From contig JBOEGZ010000005.1 in NCBI GenBank assembly GCA_050633705.1, positions 124,001 through 188,000 on the forward strand: a stretch of 64,000 bases of DNA, given 5' to 3'. Positions 52,011 to 61,353 of the stretch are shown piece by piece. The notes under the pieces are model-generated. The model had not been told where the DNA came from. It ran no database searches and saw nothing but the letters and a program-made list of their open reading frames with translations. Numbering within the stretch: position 1 is the stretch's first letter; every line of letters starts with the position of its first letter. The DNA comes from JAJFHI01 sp050633705 (GTDB taxonomy: Bacteria > Pseudomonadota > Alphaproteobacteria > Rhizobiales > Hyphomicrobiaceae). A program made the position numbers and the translations under genes.

Positions 52011-53438
52011 TCAACGCTTTGAATTTCTCTGCTTTCTTCTGAAGTAGCCATCAACGGCGGCTGTTACGGATTTGGCAACCCGGCGCTGCCATTTGACAGA
52101 CCGCATCAGCCCTTCATCTTTTGGGTTGCTCAGATAACCAAGCTCTATCAGGACAGAAGGGGCGTGGGTTTGTTTCAACACTTTGAATGCGGCAGACCGT
52201 CTCGGCGTACGGCGCATCGTTGTTGCCTTGCGCAATTGACGCACCAAAATCCCAGAAAACAGTGTTGAAAAATTAGAAGTCTCTCGTTTCATGAGGTCCA
52301 TCAAGATATTGCGCACCTGTGTGCCACCCTCACCTTCGTCAGTTTGCAGGCCGGCAAGCAAATCGGAGCTATTTTCCTTTTCAGCAGCGCGGCGCGCCTG
52401 CTCATCTGACGCCTTCTCAGACAAAGTATAAACCGTGGCACCGCGAACAGAGTTGGCCAGGTTTTTTTGCGCCAGTGAATCCGCATGAAGCGAAATAAAT
52501 AGCTCTGCCCTTTTCTCGCGTGAGAACTTCAATCGGTTATCGAGCGAGATGAATACATCCTTATTCCGCGTCATTGCCACGCGATACCGACCCGTTGCCA
52601 AAAGCGCGGTCCTCAGACGCTTTGCAACGTCCAACACGACATTTTTCTCGAAAACTCGCGTATTTCCCTGCGCACCAGGATCAATTCCGCCATGGCCCGG
52701 ATCAACCACAATCATTGGTTTATGATGCGGCCCAGCGCTAGGTTTTTTCTCTGGTAGGGCCAAGGCATTGGTTGGCGGGTTTGCTTGTTTCTTGGGCTTG
52801 GCTTTCGCCGCACCAGTTCCTTTGCCGAAACTTTGGACGTCTGTTGGCACCAACGCCAGCAGCAGATTTACAGCACGCGCACCCGGTTTAACGCGGGTCA
52901 TTTCTGCCTTGGCAATGCGTACTGGAGCAGTTGTATCGATCACCACCCGCGCTTTGCCCGCCGAAAACAAGCCGTAGCGAAACGCGGTCACCAATCCGCG
53001 CGCCTTTGTTCCCGCTCCCGCAGGCAAACGAAATCTCACGTTCGGCATATCGATAACGACACGGTAGGGATTGGCCAGTGTAAAAACTTCAACAGTTACA
53101 CCGGCTGAAAGCTGCAACTTGAACTCTGTTTGCTGTCCCTTGCTGGAAAGGCGAACAGTTTCAGCCCAAACCTGCTGCTTGGGCCCACCGACATAAAATG
53201 GGCTCACATCAAAGGGCGGGGCACGCGAAACGACAATCGGTGTTGCGCCGCGAACCGTGTCGGAGCCCTCAGTGGGCCCAAAACTAGACGAAAGTATAAT
53301 GTTTGCCGCGATGGCGGCGTGCGCTGATAATGCAACAAGCGTCCAAACAGCCACTCCCAGGCCCATCAGCACACCCGAAGCTGGCGCCTTCCTCCTGAAA
53401 TTGTTGAAGAATTCGCCGTCTGTCAGCCACCAGCGCAT
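52011..53438 (-). CDS. amiC: N-acetylmuramoyl-L-alanine amidase, AMIN-type (copy 2)
   Basis: Second periplasmic amidase of the window, in the canonical position between rne and PBP1a. Signal segment about 20-45 (MGLGVAVWTLVALSAHAAIA), AMIN domain about 85-200 (VTVEVFTLANPYRVVIDMPN), linker of Lys/Ala/Pro, then the catalytic domain with IVVDPGHGGIDPGAQG, VFEKNVVLDVAKRLRTAL, LFISLHADSLAQKN and VLIELGYLSNPKDEGL. Zinc ligands and catalytic Glu are all visible. 475 residues. The domain order is the same as in the paralogue at 17415, but spacers differ strongly. Role in septal wall splitting is inferred from family. Confidence 0.94.
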   Translation of the reverse strand: MRWWLTDGEFFNNFRRKAPASGVLMGLGVAVWTLVALSAHAAIAANIILSSSFGPTEGSDTVRGATPIVVSRAPPFDVSPFYVGGPKQQVWAETVRLSSKGQQTEFKLQLSAGVTVEVFTLANPYRVVIDMPNVRFRLPAGAGTKARGLVTAFRYGLFSAGKARVVIDTTAPVRIAKAEMTRVKPGARAVNLLLALVPTDVQSFGKGTGAAKAKPKKQANPPTNALALPEKKPSAGPHHKPMIVVDPGHGGIDPGAQGNTRVFEKNVVLDVAKRLRTALLATGRYRVAMTRNKDVFISLDNRLKFSREKRAELFISLHADSLAQKNLANSVRGATVYTLSEKASDEQARRAAEKENSSDLLAGLQTDEGEGGTQVRNILMDLMKRETSNFSTLFSGILVRQLRKATTMRRTPRRSAAFKVLKQTHAPSVLIELGYLSNPKDEGLMRSVKWQRRVAKSVTAAVDGYFRRKQRNSKR

Positions 53439-54226
53439 GCGCGCACGTCACCCCTCAAAAAGCCCAGGCCTGGTCAAATTTGACCAAGACAACCTGATTT
53501 CATCGCTGATCCCTAAGAACACGGGTCAACATTAACCACTTATTCGCCAATGCTCTAGTTAACTCTGTTGTGTCCCTCCAGGACTTTCTTGCAACACCAC
53601 GATTGGGAGCTTGCAACCCTGAAGTGGACACCCTAGTCTCAGTATGTTCTGCGTTGTTCGTTGTTCTCGCACCAAGTGTGAAGGGAGTTGGCACTCAAAT
53701 CACAGTCCAACCACCTCAGATCCATGGGCCGCGAGACGACCGAGTTTTCATGCAGCCAATTACGATAAACCGTCGGTTTTCCGGCATTCTCCCACAACAA
53801 CCGTTGAAGCGGCTTGGGAGCGGTTCGCCGGTTGGCGGTTTATTTGTGTTTAGGGCCAAGCCCACCGACAGAAGACCAGGATAGCCAGAGTTGGCATTTC
53901 ATCCTGATCCAATCAACGGCTCGGCCAAAAAGAGGCATTTCAGTCAAGGCGGAAAATTCGCTTTGGTCAGAAATCCAAGACCCGAAGATAGAATTGGAAA
54001 CAATGGTTCAACCTGGCACATACGCCCGAATTGCCTTCGGTCTTCGCGACACCGAAGTGCACAACGATCGACAGTCGTCGGTTGGTGAGCGTTTGTGCCC
54101 CGCGAAACTCAAATCAAATTCAAATATTCACATCAAGACGCGCACGCATCAGTTGAGCGTGATTGCCGAAGGCACAAGACCTTCGACATCGGCGCCTGTA
54201 CTTGCGCGCGCGAAGGACAAAATAAA
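53439..54226. other. divergent amiC / rne region, long rne leader
   Basis: 788 bases between the divergent amiC and rne starts. Several short frames here lack any family pattern and I do not call them. The right half probably encodes a long rne 5' untranslated region, as expected for an autoregulated RNase E mRNA. It contains the nested hairpin at 53765-53843. A TTAACCA half-site at about 53530 is not paired. Confidence 0.55.
53765..53843 (+). ncRNA. long nested hairpin in the rne leader
   Basis: Three perfectly complementary arms are nested in order: ATAAACCG (53765-53772) with CGGTTTAT (53836-53843), CCGGC (53781-53785) with GCCGG (53827-53831), and CTCCCA (53789-53794) with TGGGAG (53815-53820). 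Together they make an approximately 79-base stem with internal loops, about 380 bases before the rne ATG. Its role (leader element for RNase E autoregulation, small RNA or terminator) is not determined. Confidence 0.6.
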
Positions 54227-57154
54227 ATGGCAGACAATAAAATGCTTATTGATGCCACGCATCCGGAAGAAACCCGGGTCGTGGTATTGCGCAGCGGCCG
54301 GGTAGAGGAGTTCGATTACGAATCCGCGGCACGCAAACTACTCCGCGGCAACATTTACTTAGCAAAAGTCACCCGCGTCGAACCAGCGCTTCAAGCTGCT
54401 TTCGTCGACTACGGCGGCAATCGCCATGGCTTTCTCGCGTTCAACGAGATCCATCCAGACTACTATCAAATCCCGATCGCAGACCGCCAGGCGCTGATTG
54501 ATGAAGAAGCCGAAGCAGAAGCCGTCGCCGAAGCTGAAGTTGACGCGCGCGCTGAACGCATCGCCGCGAAAAAATCCACCCGGCGCAGAAGAGGCGGTCG
54601 GTCATCTCGCAAAAGCGCAGACGCCGAACAGCAATCAGAAAACAACGAAAACGACAACGGCGACGACAAGGCGACAAGCCAAGACATCGCCCCGAGTGAT
54701 GCCCCCACCCCGAGCGACAATGACAACGATGAAAACACCGTCGCCATTTCTGCCGATCATGACGATGTCATTAAAGGCGAGATCATTGTTGAACAAGTAA
54801 AGGAAGCGGAAACTGAGGTTGAGACTGGGGCAGGCGTAGCTGCTGATGAGGCAACGACGTCAGCCCAAGATCTCAGCCCGCCCGAAGCCTTTGAGGGTGC
54901 CGATTTCGCAGAAGAAAACGCCATCGAAGTGTTCGCAGACGCCGAAACAGAGGCGCCAGCAGACACTGCAGGCGACAACAACGGTGATGGTGACGAGAAC
55001 GAAACAACTACCGACGGCGAAGACGAAACCGCGGATGCTGATGGTGAGCCGGTTGAGGAAGTCGTCACGTCACCGGATGCTTTGGAAGAACTTCCATCAC
55101 GTCCCCGACGCAGCCGTCGCAGTTATAAGATCCAGGAGGTGATTAAACGCCGCCAGGTCATCTTGATCCAAGTTGTGAAAGAAGAGCGTGGCAACAAAGG
55201 TGCAGCACTCACGACCTATCTGTCGCTTGCTGGACGCTACACCGTACTGATGCCAAATACGGCCCGCGGGGGGGGCATTTCTCGCAAAATCACAAACCCG
55301 CAGGACCGCAAACGCCTCAAAGCGATCGCGCATGATTTGGAAGTTCCCGAAGGTATGGGGCTGATCATTCGCACGGCTGGTGCTGCACGCACCAAGCAGG
55401 AAATTCAGCGCGACTTTGAATACCTACTAAGGCTTTGGGAAAGCGTTCGCGAAATGACGCTGGATTCAACGGCCCCCGCACTGGTCTATGAAGAAGGTAA
55501 CTTAATCAAGCGTTCGATACGCGACCTTTATAATAAAGACATCGACGAGGTTCTGGTTGCTGGACCCCATGCCTACAAAGAGGCCAAGGGCTTCATGCGC
55601 ATGTTGATGCCAAGCCATGCCAAAAACGTCGTCCATTACAAAGATTCCCAACCGCTCTACACTCGCTATCAGATCGAACGGCAATTGAACGCAATGTTCA
55701 GCCCCTTCGTGACGTTAAAATCAGGCGGTTATCTCGTTATCAACCAGACGGAGGCTCTGGTTGCTGTTGATGTGAACTCCGGCAAGTCCACACGCGAGTT
55801 TTCAATTGAAGAAACAGCCCTGAAAACGAACCTTGAAGCGGCTGAAGAAACAGCCCGCCAACTTCGTCTGCGCGACCTCGCGGGCCTTGTTGTCATCGAC
55901 TTCATCGACATGGACGAGCGGCGCAACAATCGTGCTGTGGAACGCTGCATGAAAGACGCATTGCGCTATGACCGCTCGCGTATTCAAGTCGGACGCATTA
56001 GCCACTTCGGCTTGCTTGAAATGTCACGCCAGCGCCTTAGAACAGGTGTGCTGGAAGGTTCAACAACACCTTGCCCGCACTGCCAAGGCACAGGAATTGT
56101 TCGCGCGACCGAAAGTGTTTCCCTCGCGGTTCTTCGGGGCCTGGAAGATGCTGTAATGGCTGGCGGACGCCATTCATTGGTCGCCAAAACAACACCGACC
56201 GTCGCACTCTACATTCTCAACAATAAGCGCGATTTCGTCGTCGACATGGAAGCGCGACATGGGATGCCGATCACGGTAGAGGGCAGCGACAAAATTCAAG
56301 GTGCAAACTTCACAATTGAAAAAGGACCCGCCCAAGCCGCGCGCGCGAACGCAAACGATGCTGACAAATCGGTTGTCAATATGGATTGGGGCTTTGAAGA
56401 CGAAAATGGTGCCAGCGAAGCCGTTTCAGGTTCGCAATCAGCACCGCCGTCAGGCGACGTTGAAGACGAAAACACGGATCGGGAACGTCCACGTCGGCGC
56501 CGGCGTCGTGGACGTCGTGGACGGGGTCGCGGTGGCGCTCAACGTGCTGAGGGAGACGAAAACAACACAACATCTTCAACGTCAGATGAACAACCAGATA
56601 CTCGCTCAGAAGATGACGGCCAAGATTCTGTTTCGACCCACAGCGAAAACGAAACGTCGAACGAAGATGGCGAAGAAAAACCGCGCCGCAGACGTCGCCG
56701 CGGTCGCCGTGGTGGACGCCGTTCGCGCGAGCGCGAAGCAACCACTGGTGTAGAAGAAAATGGAGAAAACGGCGCCAGAAACGATAAGCCTTACCAAACT
56801 GAAGAAGGTCGTGATGGCGAAACATCCCCAAGCTCTGAAACCGAAGCTGCAGAAACCTCTGTCGATGAAACCGTTGTCGAAAAACCAAAGAGAACACCGC
56901 GTCCACGTCGACGTCGACCTGCAGCTGAAAAAGTAGCCGCCGACAAAGGTGATGACGCCAGTTCATCTGTTGGCGAAGCACCAACGGTAGCTGACCGGGA
57001 AATTGCGACCGCGTCGTCCTCACACTCCAGTGCGGCAACAAGACCGGAACCAGAACCTGTCGCCCAACCTGCAACGCAAAAACCTTCAGAATCTGAAACC
57101 TCTGGAGCACCTCGTCGCGGATGGTGGCAACGCCGGTTACTTGGCGAAGACTGA
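54227..57154 (+). CDS. rne: ribonuclease E
   Basis: Endoribonuclease that initiates mRNA decay and processes rRNA and tRNA, scaffold of the degradosome. ATG at 54227 (MADNKMLID) with AAGGA upstream. The S1 domain (LLRGNIYLAKVTRVEPALQA; FVDYGGNRHGFLAF) is interrupted by an acidic Glu/Asp/Asn-rich insertion of about 200 residues (85-290) before RRSYKIQEVIKRRQ resumes. Catalytic Asp515 (LVAVDVNSGKST) and Asp558 (VVIDFIDMDERRNNR) lie 43 apart, as in E. coli. The zinc link is CPHC (616-619). The tail holds Arg/Gly-rich RNA-binding clusters (RRRRRRGRRGRGRGG) between acidic stretches and ends GWWQRRLLGED. 975 residues. Confidence 0.97.
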   Translation: MADNKMLIDATHPEETRVVVLRSGRVEEFDYESAARKLLRGNIYLAKVTRVEPALQAAFVDYGGNRHGFLAFNEIHPDYYQIPIADRQALIDEEAEAEAVAEAEVDARAERIAAKKSTRRRRGGRSSRKSADAEQQSENNENDNGDDKATSQDIAPSDAPTPSDNDNDENTVAISADHDDVIKGEIIVEQVKEAETEVETGAGVAADEATTSAQDLSPPEAFEGADFAEENAIEVFADAETEAPADTAGDNNGDGDENETTTDGEDETADADGEPVEEVVTSPDALEELPSRPRRSRRSYKIQEVIKRRQVILIQVVKEERGNKGAALTTYLSLAGRYTVLMPNTARGGGISRKITNPQDRKRLKAIAHDLEVPEGMGLIIRTAGAARTKQEIQRDFEYLLRLWESVREMTLDSTAPALVYEEGNLIKRSIRDLYNKDIDEVLVAGPHAYKEAKGFMRMLMPSHAKNVVHYKDSQPLYTRYQIERQLNAMFSPFVTLKSGGYLVINQTEALVAVDVNSGKSTREFSIEETALKTNLEAAEETARQLRLRDLAGLVVIDFIDMDERRNNRAVERCMKDALRYDRSRIQVGRISHFGLLEMSRQRLRTGVLEGSTTPCPHCQGTGIVRATESVSLAVLRGLEDAVMAGGRHSLVAKTTPTVALYILNNKRDFVVDMEARHGMPITVEGSDKIQGANFTIEKGPAQAARANANDADKSVVNMDWGFEDENGASEAVSGSQSAPPSGDVEDENTDRERPRRRRRRGRRGRGRGGAQRAEGDENNTTSSTSDEQPDTRSEDDGQDSVSTHSENETSNEDGEEKPRRRRRRGRRGGRRSREREATTGVEENGENGARNDKPYQTEEGRDGETSPSSETEAAETSVDETVVEKPKRTPRPRRRRPAAEKVAADKGDDASSSVGEAPTVADREIATASSSHSSAATRPEPEPVAQPATQKPSESETSGAPRRGWWQRRLLGED

Positions 57155-57230
57155 TTGCGGTATGGGCGCCTCAGCCTTCGATCCCGTTCGATCAACCGGC
57201 GGCATTCTCATGACCGATATGCAAACTTCA

Positions 57231-57263
57231 AACCGATGCCTTGACGACCAAGGCATCGGTTCT
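57231..57263 (+). terminator. hairpin terminator after rne
   Basis: AACCGATGCCTTG pairs with CAAGGCATCGGTT around a tight loop and is followed by CTT rather than a full T-run. It lies about 75 bases after the rne stop and before the convergent aminotransferase. Confidence 0.7.
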
Positions 57264-57288
57264 TGAGGTCACTGGTATTCGTTGCCTT

Positions 57289-58488
57289 CTATCTTTTCCA
57301 AGCCTTGAGACGCTCGACGGCTTCTTTCATGTCGGCTGTCGGTCCGGCGTAAGAAAATCGGATAAAGCTATGACCGCGGACAGGATCAAAATCGATGCCG
57401 GGCGTCACCGCCACACCTGTTTCATCAAGTAATCGACGTGCGAAAGCGAGACTATCTTGCGTATGTTCTGAGACATCGCAGTAGAGATAAAAAGCCCCAT
57501 CGGCTGGCACCAATTTTTCAAATCCTGCAGCGCCAAGCCCTTGCAACAAAACGTTGCGGTTTTCTGCATAAACCGCACAATTGGCATTAAGCTCATCTTG
57601 GGCATCAAATGCCGCTTCTGCAGCAACCTGAGATACCGTCGGAGCTGAGATAAAGAAGTTCTGAGCCAGTCGCTCAACGGCGCGCACAAGTGGCTTAGGA
57701 ACAACCATCCAGCCAACCCTCCATCCCGTCATCGAAAAATACTTCGAGAAACTGTTGATGACGACACCCGTATCCGTATGAGAGAGCAACGTCTGTGCGG
57801 GCATATCATAGCTGAGGCCATGATAGATCTCGTCCGAGATGAAACGCACACCATAGCGATCACACACCTTGGCAAGGTCTGCCAATCTCTGTGGCTCAAG
57901 CATCGTTCCCGTTGGGTTTGCCGGACTGGCAATCAACAAACCTTGCAAATTTCCATCACGCGCCAAACGCTCGACGTCGTCCGGTGTTGGCATCCAGCGC
58001 GTCTCAGGTCCGGTCTGAATAATGACAGGCTCTTGTCCGAGAGCCGTTAGGATATGGCGATAACAAGGATAACCCGGTGACGCCAATGCAACCCGCGCGC
58101 CGGCATCAAACAGCGCGAGAAACGAAAGAACAAACGCTGCTGACGAACCTGTTGTGACAACAATCTGGCTCGGCTCAACGTCAACCTGATAGGTATCCTT
58201 ATAATGCCGCGCGATCCGCTGGCGAAGCGATTGGCGCCCAAGCGCCAAAGTATATCCCAGCGGTTCGTCCTTCATCGCATCAACAACAGCAGAACGCGCT
58301 GTCGAAGGTGCCGGAGTTCCCGGTTGACCGACCTCCATATGGATGACCCGCTCGCCAAGCGCTTCTTTTTCTGCGGCTTGGCGCATAACATCCATGACGA
58401 TGAAACTGGCAATATCGCTGCGTGCTGAAGCCGCTATGGTCGCAGGGCTCACAGGTTTTAATTCATTGGCCATAAAGTCCAAATCCAT
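57289..58488 (-). CDS. class I/II pyridoxal-phosphate aminotransferase
   Basis: Fold-type I PLP aminotransferase of about 399 residues. Seen: GYTLALGRQSLRQRIARHY, VTTGSSAAFVLSFLAL, SPGYPCYRHILTALG, ASPANPTGTMLEPQ (PLP Asn-Pro), SDEIYHGLSY (PLP Asp and Tyr), and the Schiff-base Lys in VINSFSKYFSMTGWRVGWM. The C-terminal Arg in FIRFSYAG binds the substrate carboxylate. The most similar group is aspartate/aromatic aminotransferase-like; donor and acceptor cannot be told from sequence. Start 58488 or the ATG at 58473. It converges with rne. Confidence 0.9.
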   Translation of the reverse strand: MDLDFMANELKPVSPATIAASARSDIASFIVMDVMRQAAEKEALGERVIHMEVGQPGTPAPSTARSAVVDAMKDEPLGYTLALGRQSLRQRIARHYKDTYQVDVEPSQIVVTTGSSAAFVLSFLALFDAGARVALASPGYPCYRHILTALGQEPVIIQTGPETRWMPTPDDVERLARDGNLQGLLIASPANPTGTMLEPQRLADLAKVCDRYGVRFISDEIYHGLSYDMPAQTLLSHTDTGVVINSFSKYFSMTGWRVGWMVVPKPLVRAVERLAQNFFISAPTVSQVAAEAAFDAQDELNANCAVYAENRNVLLQGLGAAGFEKLVPADGAFYLYCDVSEHTQDSLAFARRLLDETGVAVTPGIDFDPVRGHSFIRFSYAGPTADMKEAVERLKAWKR

Positions 58489-58860
58489 TCGTACCAGAAG
58501 TCACAAAAAAGCATGATCGAGCAGAAATCTTGAGCCCCACCGAGTATCTATAAAGCCCCTGATGATCGGAATAAACCCGCACAGTGCGTTTGCTCCCTAA
58601 TCGTTGATCACGATCGCTATGAACATATCAGGATTTGCCTTGGTGCTGCCTCATTGCCAACGGCTCATGCTTTTGGGTTTGAGCTGTTGCATACAGTTAA
58701 AAACAGCACTGCCAGACTCAACTTTCTTAAATTTTGTTTAGAAAAATAAATCTGTCCAACCGCGTATGGAAAATCAGACATAGTGCAGACCGCCAGGCGT
58801 TTCGATGGTATAGATTTAGCGCCCGAGAATAGACCTTGATTGGGGCAAGCATTGAGCCAG
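58489..58860. other. divergent aminotransferase / M48 protease region
   Basis: 372 bases holding both promoters. No coding sequence supported. An ATCGT-TGATC-ACGAT dyad sits at 58600-58614, and AT-rich sequence near 58720-58750 could be promoter. No terminator. Confidence 0.4.
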
Positions 58861-60336
58861 ATGAGAAATAGATCAAAACAAACTGTGGCGAATTCAATTC
58901 GCGCCTCTTGGCACACTTCTGCCTGGACGTTCGGCATCTCTACCTTGCGCGCCTCCGGCACGACTGCCAGCTCCATTTTGACAAAACTACTGAGCCTTAT
59001 TGTTGCTGTGATGTTGGCGTTTCCAACAACCGTTACACCAGCATCGGCGCAAGGCATTCCGCTTATTCGCGATTCCGAAATTGAAAACTTGCTGAAAGAC
59101 TACGCGGCGCCAATTTTCCAAGCCGCTGGTTTTGGCTCTGGACGCGTTTCTATGCGCGTTGTCCGCAGCTCTGGCTTCAATGCTTTCGTTGTCGATGGAC
59201 GCAATGTCTTTATCAATACTGGAGCTCTAACCCAAGCCAACACACCTAACGAAATCATCGGTGTTATTGCTCACGAAGCAGGACATATCTCAGGCGGCCA
59301 CCTGGCAGCATTACGTGCTCGAATTCGCCGCGATCAGACCCGGGCCTTACTTGCACAAATTCTTGGGATCGGACTGCTTATCGCTGGCGGGTCAACAGGA
59401 AACGATAATGTCGCTGGAGCAGGACAAGGTGTTCTTTATGGCGGCAGCTCTGCCATCACCAAGGCCCTTCTTTCCGAACGCCGCAGCCAGGAATCTGCCG
59501 CCGACCAAGCTGGTCTCACATTTTTAAATCGGACCAAACAATCAGGTCTTGGCATGCTCTTAACATTCGAGCGTTTCGCCCAGCAAGAATACATTTCTGA
59601 CACATATAAAGATGCCTTTGCCCGTAGCCACCCAGTGGCAGCACGCCGACTTGCCCAACTTCGCCAGAAAGTCGAGGCAAGCCCCTACTTTAATAAGAAG
59701 GACAAACCTGAACTCCAATTGCGCCATGACCTGATGCGCGCAAAGTTGTCAGGCTATCTCGAAACGCCCGCTGCTGTTTTCAATCGTTACCCTCACAGCA
59801 ACAAGTCTTTGCCCGCCCGATACGCCCGCGCGATCGCAACATATTTTCGCGGTGGGCGAGATGGTTTGAACTCTGCGGTTTCCCAACTCGAAGGCCTCAT
59901 TAAGGAAAAACCAAGTTATGCCTACTTCTGGGAGCTGAAAGGCGATCTGTTGATGCGGTCCGGGCGCAAACGCGAAGCCATAGCACCATTGCGCAAGGCG
60001 CTTTCTTTGGCCGGAGATGCCCCATTAATCCGGGTACAACTGGCCCAGGCGCTACAAGGATCGCCGTCGAAAAAGGATATTGAGCGTTCCATCAAGCTGC
60101 TGAAAATGTCTTTAGTCTCTGACAAAAATCCGCAAGCCTACCGTTTGTTGGCCAACGCATACTATAAACAAGGCAAACAGCCGAAGGCTAACGCTATGAT
60201 CGCCCAAGCACATTTTCTATCCGGCAAACTAAAAGATGCTAAGTTGTTTGCAAAACGGGCACACAAAAAATTGAAACCCGGATCGCCCGAATGGATTAAA
60301 AACGACGATATTCTTAAATTTGAGCCCTCGAGATAA
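58861..60336 (+). CDS. M48 family metalloprotease with TPR domain, BepA-like
   Basis: Predicted periplasmic zinc protease with C-terminal repeats, like E. coli BepA, which handles stalled outer-membrane assembly. Signal part about 40-70 (LLSLIVAVMLAFP ... TPASAQ) after an unusually long basic N-terminus; a start further in (for example before the hydrophobic core) cannot be excluded. The catalytic motif is HEAGH (His138, Glu139, His142), with the third ligand Glu in RSQESAADQAG. The C-terminal half (about 310-480) has TPR-like helices (RKREAIAPLRKALSLAG; AYRLLANAYYKQGKQPKA). 491 residues. Read with the DsbA-like gene 93 bases later. Confidence 0.88.
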   Translation: MRNRSKQTVANSIRASWHTSAWTFGISTLRASGTTASSILTKLLSLIVAVMLAFPTTVTPASAQGIPLIRDSEIENLLKDYAAPIFQAAGFGSGRVSMRVVRSSGFNAFVVDGRNVFINTGALTQANTPNEIIGVIAHEAGHISGGHLAALRARIRRDQTRALLAQILGIGLLIAGGSTGNDNVAGAGQGVLYGGSSAITKALLSERRSQESAADQAGLTFLNRTKQSGLGMLLTFERFAQQEYISDTYKDAFARSHPVAARRLAQLRQKVEASPYFNKKDKPELQLRHDLMRAKLSGYLETPAAVFNRYPHSNKSLPARYARAIATYFRGGRDGLNSAVSQLEGLIKEKPSYAYFWELKGDLLMRSGRKREAIAPLRKALSLAGDAPLIRVQLAQALQGSPSKKDIERSIKLLKMSLVSDKNPQAYRLLANAYYKQGKQPKANAMIAQAHFLSGKLKDAKLFAKRAHKKLKPGSPEWIKNDDILKFEPSR

Positions 60337-60429
60337 AGCCCTGCAGATACGTCGTCGCATTGACTAGCTCCAGTCCCATTCTATCATTAGATAGATTGAG
60401 AACCTCATTGAATACGCCCTTGCCGGAGA

Positions 60430-61353
60430 ATGAAGACCATGACCACCCCTAGTGACGTAAAAGCGCCGACAGATATAACGCGCAAATTGATTGTTCTTGC
60501 CGTGCTGTTTGCCGCTGCGGCCCTTGGTACGATCACAACATATAAAATGCGCAGCACAGCCGCTGGTGCTGCCGAGGCTGGAGCTGCTGGAGCTACCGCT
60601 GGTACCTCGAGCAAGGCCGCCAAAGCACCAGCTTCAGGTGCTATCAAAGTTGCAGATGCAGCGGCTTCATTCACAGATGCGCAAAAAAGCGATGTTGAAA
60701 AAATCGTTCGTGACTACCTTCTCAAAAATCCAGAATTGATGCTTGAAGTGCAGACCGCTCTGGAAAAAAAGATGCAGGCGGACGCCGAGTCGAAAGCAAA
60801 AAAGGCCGTTTCCGAAAACGCCGGATCACTTTATAAGCGCGCCGATGCGCCAATTGCTGGTAAAGCGGACGGCGACGTAACTGTGGTCGAGTTTTTCGAC
60901 TACAACTGCGGTTATTGTAAGCGCGGGCTCAGCGACATCAAAAAGCTTATCGACAACGATAAAAACGTGCGTGTTGTGTTCAAGGAACTACCGATTCTGT
61001 CAAAAGGTTCAGAAGAAGCCGCGCGCATCGCCCTTGCAGCAAAGCAGCAGGGCAAGTACTGGGAAATACACCAAGCGTTGTTGAGCCACCGTGGCCAACT
61101 TAATAAAGAAACAGCATTGAAAGTTGCGGAAAAAATCGGACTGGATGTCGAAAAACTTGAAGCGGGTATGGACAGCGAACCGGTCAACAAAGAAATTGCT
61201 TTAGTTAGACAACTCGCCAACAAAATGGGAGTCAACGGCACACCACACTTCCTCGTTGGCGACAAATCTATTCCTGGAGCACCTGACGATCTTCTAGAAC
61301 AACTCAACACCAAAATTGCCGATATCCGCAAAAACGGGTGTGAAGTTTGTTAA
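60430..61353 (+). CDS. DsbA/Com1-like thiol oxidoreductase, membrane-anchored
   Basis: Periplasmic thioredoxin-fold protein of the DsbA family, Com1/BdbD-like branch. N-terminal membrane anchor (about 18-34, core LIVLAVLFAAAALG), Ala/Gly-rich linker (about 42-75), then the helical lead-in FTDAQKSDVEKIVRDYLLKN and the catalytic fold with FFDYNCGYC (Cys160, Cys163), RVVFKELPIL, and cis-Pro loop VNGTPHFLVG. The protein ends CEVC, two extra cysteines in a CxxC spacing, which is unusual. Likely role is oxidation or isomerisation of envelope proteins; no DsbB gene is adjacent. It follows the M48 protease gene. Confidence 0.9.
   Translation: MKTMTTPSDVKAPTDITRKLIVLAVLFAAAALGTITTYKMRSTAAGAAEAGAAGATAGTSSKAAKAPASGAIKVADAAASFTDAQKSDVEKIVRDYLLKNPELMLEVQTALEKKMQADAESKAKKAVSENAGSLYKRADAPIAGKADGDVTVVEFFDYNCGYCKRGLSDIKKLIDNDKNVRVVFKELPILSKGSEEAARIALAAKQQGKYWEIHQALLSHRGQLNKETALKVAEKIGLDVEKLEAGMDSEPVNKEIALVRQLANKMGVNGTPHFLVGDKSIPGAPDDLLEQLNTKIADIRKNGCEVC

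Noticed and set aside
53570..54226. Rightward frames upstream of RNase E
   Set aside because: They lie in the rne leader, lack family similarity, and the longest is only the open upstream part of the rne frame.
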